From: Flammula alnicola
Taxonomy: Eukaryota; Basidiomycota; Agaricomycetes; Agaricales; Strophariaceae
Direction: 5' to 3'
Assembly: GCA_015499995.1 (NCBI GenBank)
Contig: JADNRV010000439.1
Span: forward strand, 1-34,780
DNA: 34,780 bases
Under the pieces are notes generated by a model that worked only from the letters and a program-made list of their open reading frames with translations, ran no database searches and had not been told where the DNA came from. The position numbers and the translations under genes were made by a program. This document shows, in pieces, positions 1 to 9,134 of the stretch (positions within the stretch are counted from its first letter, which is position 1; every line of letters begins with the position of its first letter).

Positions 1-39
1 ACACGCCCTACGCTCTTCCGTCTACGCCCGACTCCACGT

Positions 40-1625
40 CTATGGTTTCCGATTCGCTAAAGGAATAATCGCGTCGGCTTGCATTCGTGCCTCCATCTTT
101 TTCTGGTTGTTTTTTGCCACTGCATACACGATCCCTGCGAAGAATCCCATACCGACTGCCGACACAGAACCAGTGGTAACAGCATCTCCGAAGAACAGCA
201 TCCCTGATGCCGCCACGGGCAGCTTGTTCAGTGCTCCGACCATGCTAGTACCATCATTTAGAAACGATTTCTCTCACAAAAAACCATGATATTTACCTGT
301 AAGTTGTACTACTTGTTGTCCGCACACACCACGCAGTTGTGTATGAAATGCCAACAGCGGCCGCTCCTGAAAAGACAATGGCCATCAACAAGAAATTCCG
401 CGTTTCTGGAGGGCTAATTACCATTTACAGGTCAAATCCACCGCTAGCACCATTTAGACTATTCTACTCACAAGTTTTTGCTCAGATTTTCGGTGCCCCA
501 GTCTTCGACAATAATAGAGAACACGGCAAGAACCGGAATACTGAGCAAGTTGTTGTAGAACATGGAGTCCCAGTCGGAGAATCCGGTCGACTTGATCCTT
601 TTCCGCATGGAGAGCACCTTCAGTGAGCTATCAGCGACATATTCTGGCACAAAAGGAAGCGAGACTCACATAACTTGCACTTGTCAGACAGTTGACGAGC
701 ATCCAGAAGTATCCAACATTCAGTCCCTTGACAACACCGGCCACAGTTTGGAGCGCGTTCAAACTGACTCCTGTGCTGATGGCAGGTACTGAGTCAACAA
801 TACTGCTAGAAACATCTGACCAGGCCGCGATAACGGATGATATCACCTTTCTCCAGAGGTTAGTTTACCGATGACCCACGAAATTCACACATGGCTACTC
901 ACCATGAGGATGAACGAAATAAATGTTAATGCTGTCACCCTTCCTCCAAACCAAATGACTTCGCCATATGCCTATGCGACGATTCAGATCCAATGTTCCA
1001 ATGTTCTGACCAAATGCACTGGGGAGACTTACGATGAGAATTATTGTCAAATTCTTGAATATCGTATATACTGGTATACTCAAATGTTGCTACAGACACG
1101 TCCGTTAGAAATAACCCGTCATGAAAATGCACGAAGCAAAACTCACCAGACTCTTCGAACCTGTATATATCACACTAACCAGCAAGAAACTAATGGGAAA
1201 CCAGGCCTTCGCATCTTGCCAGTCAAAGCTCTGAACGAGATGACCCCAAGCTTCTTGACGAGGGCTACACATGCCACGCAAACGAGAGATTGGATGCATA
1301 GCAGACAGAAATTCATATTGAATTTTGCGCCAGACACGACGAACTTTCATGATACCAACGTCATTTTCAAGTACAGAGCGATGTCGACAAAATTCACACC
1401 TTATTCACTACTGTCATTAGAATTGAAGCCATGCAATAACATATAATTGGGGGTACTGGTCGTTATCCTTCCAAATTAGCAAAAATGGCATTATATTCTG
1501 TGATAATGGTACATACACGAAGAAAGGTTGGCTTCTTTCAGCGCTCCCGTCGCCATTGCTTTCTTGAGATCTGCGGCATCACGCTCAGTCGGCGAGGATG
1601 GTTTCCCGTTAGGTTGAGACGACAT
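40..1625 (-). CDS. VRG4: GDP-mannose transporter (Golgi), one frame break
   Basis: Imports GDP-mannose into the Golgi lumen in exchange for GMP, feeding protein and lipid mannosylation. Nine exons (1517-1625, 1400-1455, 1147-1343, 1033-1089, 903-971, 670-846, 472-617, 297-413, 40-244) read as a nucleotide-sugar transporter of about 377 residues. Visible family blocks: [66 protein letters not shown] and [20 protein letters not shown], the last holding the GALNK nucleotide-binding motif. The start gives a soluble N-terminus ([12 protein letters not shown]) before the first membrane segment. Exon 3 has a break near 1228-1232: the frame ending in GVISFR must lose its phase to enter SFDWQDAK, as if one base is missing, and without it translation stops shortly after. 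Summed exon length is one short of a multiple of three, in agreement. Family assignment is firm; whether the break is real is open. Confidence 0.92.
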
Positions 1626-2149
1626 TTAGGCGCCAGAGGTTAAGGAAGAACTCGAGAATATGGTAGGGTGGTTCGACTGCTAGGAATAGGGATATATGAA
1701 GGGGAGGAATAGAAAGCCTCGTGTTCAACGTTGCGGGTTGCGGGGGACCACTGGACCAGAATGTTCAAAGCAAAGTGGGCGCTATCTTGACCAGCCGAAG
1801 CGACGATGAAACGTAGTGGGCTGACAAGTCGATATCGAAATTAATGTAGCCTTGTCGTGGATTCCTTCACATCATTCCCGTCGGCGGGCAGCAGCCTAAA
1901 GCCAACGAGCCTGGTCATCACCATGTATCACGTGATGTATTTAGCTTGCACAGGTGTGGCGCGTTGCTTCAATCCTTGCGCGTTGTCTATTATGATTAGC
2001 GCGCCTCTTTGCCAGCATTCTCTAGCACATTCACCTACTTTAGAAAAGCCCTGTGTATCAACGCCGTGGCTGTCTACAAGGTTTTCGGATGATGCGTCGT
2101 TAATATCTACGGCCCGACAAAGAAATTGCAAAGAAAGTTCAGTCCTAGT
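1626..2149. other. Gene-free upstream region of VRG4
   Basis: No credible gene is seen. The first few hundred bases must hold the promoter of the minus-strand transporter gene. Short open stretches on both strands have no recognisable domain. Confidence 0.5.
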
Positions 2150-3125
2150 TTTACGGGACTCGTATATAAGTGGGTAAAATGTTCGACGTTGACGGGTCAG
2201 ATGGTGGCTTGTGTAGCGGCTTTAAGAAGATGCATTTGCGGTAGATATGTAAGTCTATATTTTGAACGGAGCTTGTGCGCTCAGAGACTCGGAAAGTACT
2301 TGCAATCACATCTTTACTTTCGATGACAGTTGCCACGGAGAGTTCCGATGATAGACCAGTTCCTTCTTTCTTATCTACGCCGGCTTGAGCTTGGGACTTC
2401 AGAGACTCAGACGAGTGGCTAACAATAGTCATATACATCTGAGTTCCGTCGCATAGTAGAACGTTCTCAGTCTTGGAGTCCTTTAAAGACAAGATATTTA
2501 GTCCATGGAAAGGTCCCCAAAAATGTCGAATTTGACTTTGTAAATAGTTAAACTTGACACCACCATCTATCCATTGGAGGGAGATTGCCGGGAAAGTATA
2601 CACATGTTTGAGCACGTTTTTCGAATTTCTGAGCAGTACTGGCAACGTCCCGAGCAGATACTTACTGGTATGACCCCGCTTCGCAGGCCCAGGTAAAAAA
2701 CAATCATTCAAAAAGGCTATCCAGCACCGGTAGGTCAGCAAGAATACCTTTGTCGCGGCAAAGCGGTTTGAAATGAGAAAGCTGTCTCGCTAGCAATGTC
2801 ACTGAGCAGATATTTTGAAAGATGTCAACACTCTCAGAGCCAGGCTAATCGGACCGACAGTTTGCGGAGAGCGATGTACGTAGCAAGACCCACATTGACA
2901 GATGGGGCCAGAGACCCGTCCCAGTTCCCATCGAAATGCAGCACCTCCAAAGCGGTCGAAAAGGAGCATTTGCCCAGGAACTGCCGCCAAGAGATAGTTA
3001 TATTTAGATGCGCTATGTTAGCGGCGTTCTTGCAGATAGATGAGTCGAACTATGCCAGCGACCGTCCGGTATTAGTAGAGTAATCTCTCCTCAGAAGCTT
3101 CGCGGGAGTACCATACCATGGTGTG
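2150..3125 (-). pseudogene. Decayed F-box/LRR-like gene, relic copy 1
   Basis: Minus-strand coding relic. From about 3120 downwards it reads REASEERLLY, a stop, then YRTVAGIV; a second frame gives LNITISWRQFL and LEVLHFDGNWDGSL followed by LRKLSVRLAWL and a stop; a 196-codon open stretch (2151-2741) follows. Phrases like 'LEVLHF' and 'LRKLSV' fit leucine-rich-repeat parts of the F-box proteins that expand in Agaricomycetes; that family call is inference. Stops and frame changes separate every block, so it is not a working gene. About 500 bp (2560-3070) is clearly related to 4860-5310, and its 5' part to the spacer at 7579-7806. The 196-codon stretch could alternatively be an exon of a surviving gene. 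Confidence 0.4.
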
Positions 3126-3235
3126 CATTGTTGAAGTCAGCACACTGAGGGGCCGAGGCAAAGTTTTCTCCCCTGACTATTATAATATGGCATCCTGGAT
3201 CACGGATATGAAGTAACAGGCCGCCCAGGATATAT

Positions 3236-3253
3236 GTTCTCGTTCTCGTTCTC
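3236..3253. repeat. GTTCTC hexamer, three units
   Basis: Three consecutive GTTCTC units followed by a degenerate fourth. Simple tandem repeat. Confidence 0.7.
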
Positions 3254-4330
3254 GTCTCCCACACTGACCCATTCATTACTCTGCAGACGAGATGGTGCTC
3301 ACCTCCTTACCCCTCTCCTTGCCCGTTGACATCGTCTGGGGTTCCAGGCAATGGCGATATTCGATTGTCTTGCACGTACTAACTTCTAAACAAATACACC
3401 GAAGGTACAGCAACAACGACGACAATGGCGATGAGCCATCACCATCGCCCATACCGCCATTTCTCGTCATCACTGTCGACCCACGCATCCAGCCTCTGCG
3501 ACTAGATATTCTAACTTGAACTCTAGAAGGGTTCTCGCCGGAAGGCCGTGACAGCTCAAGGTGTGGCGGCTTGATGGCGGCTGGTTTCTAAGCTCTAAAT
3601 TTGGAGGGGCCGTATCGTACCCCCGCCAAATCTTGAAACTACCGACGTTGGGATGACCCTTTTCATTCTCCGATTTAGAATTGATTTGAAACTTGAATAT
3701 TCGGCTGTCTCTCCCCTCTCGTTTTCTTCTGCTACTCGACCCCATAGATTGTTCTTAGTTCTCTTCTGATCGGCCAAGCAAATCTTCCTTGGTTTGCAAT
3801 ATTAATACTGCGAGGGACATTGTTCCCGAGGTCATGCGGAGTACAAACGTAGGCAAGCGGCATCCACGATGAGACAGTGATGCGAGTTGGCCTTCCTATT
3901 AAGGCAGCTCTCTGTCTATGTTGGGAAACATTTGTCATGATTATACGGCCCGAGACAACCTCCCAGGTTGACTAATTACTGGCCACTCGTGCGTTATGCT
4001 CCTGGATTTTATGTGAACGGGGAAACCGTCTCCTTGTGTTCTTGCATGAACAGTTATGCATTATGTCTTATTAGAGAATATTATTGAATATTAGTATTGG
4101 TTGCTTAGGGACAACTTGGAATTGTTTTGTTTGGCAACTGCATCACTGCCCAGGGAGCAGGTGCCGGTGTATGCGTTTCTCAATCTGGCCTGTTCTTCGC
4201 AGAGTAAGTACATTGGCTTGCAGCTTCATGAAATACGTAACTTATGTCTCGTCGTTCTGGACTGCTTGCGTTGAATTCTTGTGAAATCCTGCAGCTATGC
4301 ACAGCTGATCAGCCCGGTGGTTTTTTTAAA

Positions 4331-4345
4331 CTCTCTCTCTCTCTC
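4331..4345. repeat. CT dinucleotide tract
   Basis: Fifteen bases of alternating C and T just after a T-run. Simple repeat with no further signal. Confidence 0.8.
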
Positions 4346-4859
4346 GTGTAGTATCATTAAAATTAAAATTTCGCTTTGCATACCTTCAAAAATGCTACCT
4401 CAAACCAGGGCAAAGGGGTTCAATTAACCATTCCTATTTTTGGTGGGCTCTCCACCAGGTTAGCTTCCAACTGCCGAAAAACCAGGATCGACGCTACGCC
4501 GTCATGCAACATCGGCCCTTGCTTTCCCCCTCAAGCATGGCGTGGTTCCCGACGGCCTCAAATCTCAGCAGAGTTCTGGAAGAATGGCCCCTTGAACACG
4601 CGCATACCCATGAGTCAATGTCAACCGATAGGACCTTGGAAGACGGGCCTTGTCGAGATATCCGTATCAGTGCCCCGGTCACTCATTGTGATGATTTTAA
4701 GCACCTCAGCAAGCTGCTAGGATTTCCCCGGAAAGTTTGACAAATTCCAGTGGCGAAGACAACACCAATTACGACGTTCCCAGTCTATTGAAAGCAAAGA
4801 GGTTCGTCGTGTACGATTTTTCAAATTTGTCATTGGTGTATTTCAGCTCTTGATGGCGG

Positions 4860-5345
4860 GACCGGACACTATCTGGCGAATGCTCCATAGGTTTGAGCAC
4901 ATTTCCAAAAAATAGAGCAGTAACGTCAAGCAGATAGTATAACCCAGCCTCGCAAGCCCAGGTAAAAGTAAATTAAAAAGTCATTCAAAAAGACGATCAC
5001 GGCAAGACAGTCTGAAAGAGAAAGCTGTCCCGCTAGCGGCGTCGACGAGCTTATGTTTTGAAAGATGTTGACTCTTCAAAGAGCCGCCTGCGAAAGGCTT
5101 ATCGAACCAGCAGTTTGCGGAGAGGCATGGAAATACTCTACGCAGAAAGGCACAGATGTGTTAGACTCCGAGTCGTAGAGACCTGTCCCAGTTCCCATCG
5201 AAGTGCAGCATTGGTGCAGCACCCTCAAAGCAGTCGAAAGAGAGCATGGAGCTGTTGTGGAGCTGCGACCAGGAGATAGGTGTATTTAGATGCGCTGTGC
5301 CACCATTCATCTGCAAAACACCCATTTACTACGAGTGCTACATAG
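4860..5345 (-). pseudogene. Decayed F-box/LRR-like gene, relic copy 2
   Basis: A second, more decayed copy of the relic at 2150-3125, on the same strand. The readable block is LNTPISWSQL, then MLHFDGNWDRSLRLG and a stop, matching LNITISWRQF and LHFDGNWDGSL of copy 1. At DNA level shared stretches include the 'AGGTAAAA'-type segment near 4960, the segment encoding HFDGNWD near 5190 and the 'TTTAGATGCGCT' segment near 5286. No continuous reading frame remains. Confidence 0.4.
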
Positions 5346-5524
5346 TCTAAATAGGGACATAGCGCCGTAGCAACCCCCCCCTCTATGATAGTGACAAAAA
5401 GTACGCTGGTCTACTATAGAGCGATACGTAGTGGTGTAGGTGTGTAGGGCCGTAGGACCAATAGTTCCGTAGTTGTCCATAGTCCAGTATCTGCAGTGTA
5501 CGCTCCCACATGATCTGGGTTATT
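5346..5524. other. CTA/GTAG-rich stretch
   Basis: Dense in CTATAG, GTAG and CGTAG words. A compositionally similar stretch lies at 6300-6441, directly left of the first inverted element. It may be part of an old repeat; no termini could be defined. Confidence 0.25.
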
Positions 5525-5905
5525 TCATATGAATTCGCATCCCGCGGAGTGAAATTTTTTCGGTGTAAATGAAGAGCCGGATGAGCGGTAGATACATAGA
5601 ATCAAAACAATATATATATATATAAGTATTGCTTGAGCGAGGTAAGTAACATGAGATAACAGTACACTAATAGTACAGTCGACTGCAAGGTGGTAAAGAC
5701 AACGAAATATCCTCAGGCACGAAGGTTGAAATAGTTTCGGCGGCTGCCTGAGGGAGACTAGTAAAGACTTCAGCGCTTCAGCTGCCATAATTATATCATC
5801 AGCTCTGTCTCGAATTGACCGTTTTGTGCGGAATGCTGAATGTCGAGCGAAAGGACTCGGATGAAGTCCTTGAAATAATCGGAAACCACTGGCTAACTAG
5901 TAACT
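5525..5905 (-). CDS. Unassigned open stretch, possible exon of unknown gene
   Basis: On the minus strand a frame stays open for about 125 codons from near 5905 to 5525, reading LASGFRLFQGLHPSPF near its start and MAAEALKSLLVSLRQPPKLF in the middle. It begins right after an AG (TACTAG) that could be an acceptor. A good intron (donor GTGAGTAT near 5967, acceptor TTTCAG near 5902) lies just upstream, but joining it to the long frame does not hold a single phase. No domain is recognised. The last part runs into an AT repeat and is hydrophobic by composition. It may be a gene fragment or chance. Confidence 0.15.
5610..5624. repeat. AT dinucleotide tract
   Basis: Alternating A and T over about 15 bases. 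Simple repeat. Confidence 0.75.
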
Positions 5906-6441
5906 GAAATAGCAGCAAATGATCAATAAGCCGTGAATACTTAACAAGACATGATAAGATACTCACAATAACCCATAATACGAACGGCTCTAAAAGATAG
6001 ATGGAAAGGTTCACATAAGTTACGGGAGAGCATTCAAGAAAAGGAAACAGCGTACTAGTAACGACATACGGTGTTATATCATGACATGCAACATTATCTT
6101 CAATGGTAATTTGTCAGTAAAGACTGTAGAGTCGAACAACATCGACATTTGAAGCCGATAATGCAAGGAAGAGGGGAAAGGAAGGAATTGGAAGGAAGGG
6201 TGAAAAAATTCTTCCAAGTCCCGTCTTTTATTCCCAGCTGACAGCGGTTCTTACATAATTTGACTGCTGAAACGGCAGTGACTTGCATTTAGAAATTATG
6301 GGAGAGATCTGTAGGCCCACAGAAATATAGTAGCGGCTATAGTGAGCTGTAGAAAAAAGCAAAATCACTGAGATTGAGCCATGTATATAGTGGCTGATAG
6401 TGGTTCAGGTACTATGTGATGCTACTGATGGGTGATTTACT
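5906..6441. other. Gene-free interval left of the inverted elements
   Basis: Two short minus-strand open stretches (62 and 71 codons) without recognisable domains, followed by a CTATAG/GTAG-rich segment that ends at the element target site. Confidence 0.35.
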
Positions 6442-6448
6442 ACTGAGT
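6442..6448 (+). repeat. Target-site duplication ACTGAGT, outer half (left element)
   Basis: Seven bases directly abutting the outer end of the left element. The matching copy is not at the other end of that element; it sits, reverse-complemented, at 7800-7806 at the inner end of the right element. Confidence 0.8.
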
Positions 6449-7578
6449 CCCAGTCAAAAGCCCCCCTGTTGAGATCGGATGAGAGATGTTCGGGTCGGTT
6501 TGCGCAGATGAAATCTGTTGGCATCTGTTGCCTCCGGTTAGAAACTCAAATTTACTCAAATTTGTTGCTCCAAATGCGCTTGGCATTGTAAATATCTTTT
6601 CTCCTCGCTTCTGCCTTGGTCCAACTTTGCAAATTCTTCGAACATTTTTCTGGACTTTGACAGAACTTGAAATCTCGTGACAGGGAAAAGTTGTGTGATC
6701 ACAATTCTCAAAGTTGCGACTGGGTTCCGACTCATTCCCCTTGTCTCTTACCACAACCTTCCCTCGCGATCTCTTCTAAGTTCCCTTCTTTTTCTTACCT
6801 CAAAGCCAGCTTCACTCGCCCCAGCTTCCGTAATAGGCTTACTCCGTACGTATCCGCTATATGTACTTAATGGCGAAACGAAGTTGTACTGACCCGCTCG
6901 TACCTCGACAATGCGGTGCCCATCATATGGCATTTTTTCTCCACTGTGGCGGGAGCTGCACTATCGGGTCCTACACAGGTCAGTCTGTTATCTTCAATAT
7001 AAGCTACCACCCAATTATCTTCCATGCAGGGTGTTGTTGACGCATCGCGGGTGGAAAACGAAGGTGAAAAGGATTATTCCATGTTCGTGGTCAATCTCGT
7101 ATTTGGGTCTTACAACTAACTTGTGTTTATCAGGTCTCTATACTAATGTCTCCTTGCACTAGTTACGCTTGGATCTGAGGAGGATTGTCTTGTAGTGGGT
7201 GGTGGGATTGGACTCGGAGCAGACAGCAATGACAACGGGAGGCATCGGAGGGACTTGTTTTCGTACCATATTGTAAAATCGGTTCAGATCTGTTGAAAGC
7301 AGTTTATAGAAAGAATTGCAATGAACAATTTTCAAATTCAAATGGTTTCCAGGTGTCGAGGGCAACCAGACTGATTGAGCAGCTGAAAACACATTCCAGC
7401 CGATTTCAACATATCTCAACCTATGATGGCGCAGTTTCAACATCTCTCAACAGTTCTCAAACGCTCTGAACCGATTCTCATCTGCTCCAGTCCAGATTTT
7501 CGGTTGACATCAGTTGGGGTCGGTAGCGCAGCTCTCAACCACTCTCAACCACTCTCAACTGAGGGGCTTTTGACTGGG
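6449..7578 (+). mobile_element. 1130-bp TIR element, left copy
   Basis: Begins CCCAGTCAAAAGCCCC and ends with its reverse complement. The terminal inverted repeat extends to about 25 bp with two mismatches. Inside both ends lie many copies of GTTGAGA/TCTCAAC-type words, that is, subterminal repeats of the sort bound by cut-and-paste transposases. There is no transposase, so it is non-autonomous. Internally, a CT-rich leader (about 6740-6830) is followed by a spliceable open frame (6848-7119). The right copy (7807-8936) is the same length, inverted, and differs at one base that I can find (T at 6735; C-equivalent at 8650). The 7-bp target duplication does not fit hAT (usually 8 bp) cleanly. 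I cannot name the superfamily. Confidence 0.85.
6848..7119 (+). pseudogene. Spliceable coding fragment carried inside the left element
   Basis: A frame with no ATG opens after the TAA at about 6848 and runs to 6978, reading RNEVVLTRSYLDNAVP and VAGAALSGPTQ. A consensus intron (GTCAGT to ATGCAG, 6979-7029, 51 bp) joins it in phase to GVVDASRVENEGEKDYSMF, ending in FGSYN and TAA at 7117-7119. Host-like intron size and an acceptable protein composition suggest a captured 3' gene fragment. The source gene is not recognised. The right element carries the identical fragment on the minus strand at 8266-8537. Confidence 0.3.
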
Positions 7579-7585
7579 GTTGATG
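7579..7585 (+). repeat. Target-site duplication GTTGATG (CATCAAC reversed)
   Basis: Abuts the inner end of the left element, but is the reverse complement of CATCAAC at 8937-8943, the outer flank of the right element. Confidence 0.8.
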
Positions 7586-7591
7586 TCGAAC

Positions 7592-7751
7592 GCCATGGTG
7601 TGGTGCGCCCGCGAAGCTTCTGAAGAGAGACTCGGACTATACTATGAATACCGATATCAAATCGCCACTGGCACCGTTCTTGTATCGGAACTTATCTATC
7701 TGCCTCCATACAAGAACACTAACATCTGCAAATGCGTTTTGGCCAAATAGT
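7592..7751 (+). pseudogene. F-box-like gene relic, copy 3, in the spacer
   Basis: An open stretch of about 52 codons (REASEERL, YEYRYQIATGTVL, then a TAG) related to the start of relic copy 1. 'LQY-IELA'-like phrasing after a glutamate-rich segment is common near the N-terminus of Agaricomycete F-box proteins, so the family call rests on general resemblance. It is truncated by the element insertions. Confidence 0.3.
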
Positions 7752-7799
7752 AGGCCGCCGCCTCAGTAGTGCCGCGTGATGCTGAAGCTCCGCTGTAGT

Positions 7800-7806
7800 A
7801 CTCAGT
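7800..7806 (-). repeat. Target-site duplication, ACTGAGT on minus strand
   Basis: ACTCAGT on the plus strand, directly abutting the inner end of the right element. It is the reverse complement of 6442-6448. Confidence 0.8.
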
Positions 7807-8936
7807 CCCAGTCAAAAGCCCCTCAGTTGAGAGTGGTTGAGAGTGGTTGAGAGCTGCGCTACCGACCCCAACCGATGTCAACCGAAAATCTGGACTGGAG
7901 CAGATGAGAATCGGTTCAGAGCGTTTGAGAACTGTTGAGAGATGTTGAAACTGCGCCATCATAGGTTGAGATATGTTGAAATCGGCTGGAATGTGTTTTC
8001 AGCTGCTCAATCAGTCTGGTTGCCCTCGACACCTGGAAACCATTTGAATTTGAAAATTGTTCATTGCAATTCTTTCTATAAACTGCTTTCAACAGATCTG
8101 AACCGATTTTACAATATGGTACGAAAACAAGTCCCTCCGATGCCTCCCGTTGTCATTGCTGTCTGCTCCGAGTCCAATCCCACCACCCACTACAAGACAA
8201 TCCTCCTCAGATCCAAGCGTAACTAGTGCAAGGAGACATTAGTATAGAGACCTGATAAACACAAGTTAGTTGTAAGACCCAAATACGAGATTGACCACGA
8301 ACATGGAATAATCCTTTTCACCTTCGTTTTCCACCCGCGATGCGTCAACAACACCCTGCATGGAAGATAATTGGGTGGTAGCTTATATTGAAGATAACAG
8401 ACTGACCTGTGTAGGACCCGATAGTGCAGCTCCCGCCACAGTGGAGAAAAAATGCCATATGATGGGCACCGCATTGTCGAGGTACGAGCGGGTCAGTACA
8501 ACTTCGTTTCGCCATTAAGTACATATAGCGGATACGTACGGAGTAAGCCTATTACGGAAGCTGGGGCGAGTGAAGCTGGCTTTGAGGTAAGAAAAAGAAG
8601 GGAACTTAGAAGAGATCGCGAGGGAAGGTTGTGGTAAGAGACAAGGGGAGTGAGTCGGAACCCAGTCGCAACTTTGAGAATTGTGATCACACAACTTTTC
8701 CCTGTCACGAGATTTCAAGTTCTGTCAAAGTCCAGAAAAATGTTCGAAGAATTTGCAAAGTTGGACCAAGGCAGAAGCGAGGAGAAAAGATATTTACAAT
8801 GCCAAGCGCATTTGGAGCAACAAATTTGAGTAAATTTGAGTTTCTAACCGGAGGCAACAGATGCCAACAGATTTCATCTGCGCAAACCGACCCGAACATC
8901 TCTCATCCGATCTCAACAGGGGGGCTTTTGACTGGG
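7807..8936 (-). mobile_element. 1130-bp TIR element, right copy, inverted
   Basis: Inverted copy of the element at 6449-7578, base for base (coordinate x maps to 15385 minus x) apart from one substitution that I can find. It has the same terminal CCCAGTCAAAAGCCCC repeats, the same subterminal GTTGAGA words and the same internal spliceable fragment. Its outer end is 198 bp from the proposed start codon of the PQ-loop gene, so it lies in that gene's promoter. Near-identity of the arms means recent transposition, ongoing gene conversion between arms, or both. Confidence 0.85.
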
Positions 8937-8943
8937 CATCAAC
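8937..8943 (+). repeat. Target-site duplication CATCAAC, outer half (right element)
   Basis: Abuts the outer end of the right element. Its partner is at 7579-7585 in reverse complement. Confidence 0.8.
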
Positions 8944-9134
8944 GTTCACGTTCAACTTGAACTTCGTAGCAGTTTTTCCTGCTGACTAATATGGCATCCC
9001 GATCACGGCATAGGCGCGCTGTCACCACAACGGGCGCGCCAACTGACCCCGGTCCAACCTTTTCAGTCCCAACGACCACATCGTGTGCTGGCCAGACCCA
9101 ACGCCTCCACAAAACCTTCCCCATCCTCACTGTA

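Larger units (their letters stand above)
3126..4859. other. Gene-poor interval with simple repeats
   Basis: No gene that I can support. It holds a short GTTCTC hexamer run (3236-3253) and a CT dinucleotide tract (4331-4345). Overlapping open stretches of 114 and 78 codons on the plus strand at 4376-4740 show no family resemblance and are probably chance. Confidence 0.4.
7579..7806. other. 228-bp spacer between inverted elements, probably inverted
   Basis: Unique sequence between the two arms. Both its ends carry the target duplication that belongs to the opposite element. On the plus strand it reads MVWCAREASEERLGLYYEY and onward to a TAG at 7749-7751, and it resembles the minus-strand relic at 2150-3125 (shared REASEERL, and shared bases around the CGCGAAGCTTCTGA segment). 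Flipping it would put this third relic on the same strand as the other two. Confidence 0.7.

Noticed and set aside
871..1446. 191-codon plus-strand open frame
   Set aside because: It runs antisense over exons of the GDP-mannose transporter, whose exons and splice sites are far better supported; no domain is visible.
7942..8226. 94-codon frame present in both inverted elements as a possible element-encoded protein
   Set aside because: It is antisense to the spliceable fragment and subterminal repeats, has no recognisable domain, and its duplication follows from the element duplication.
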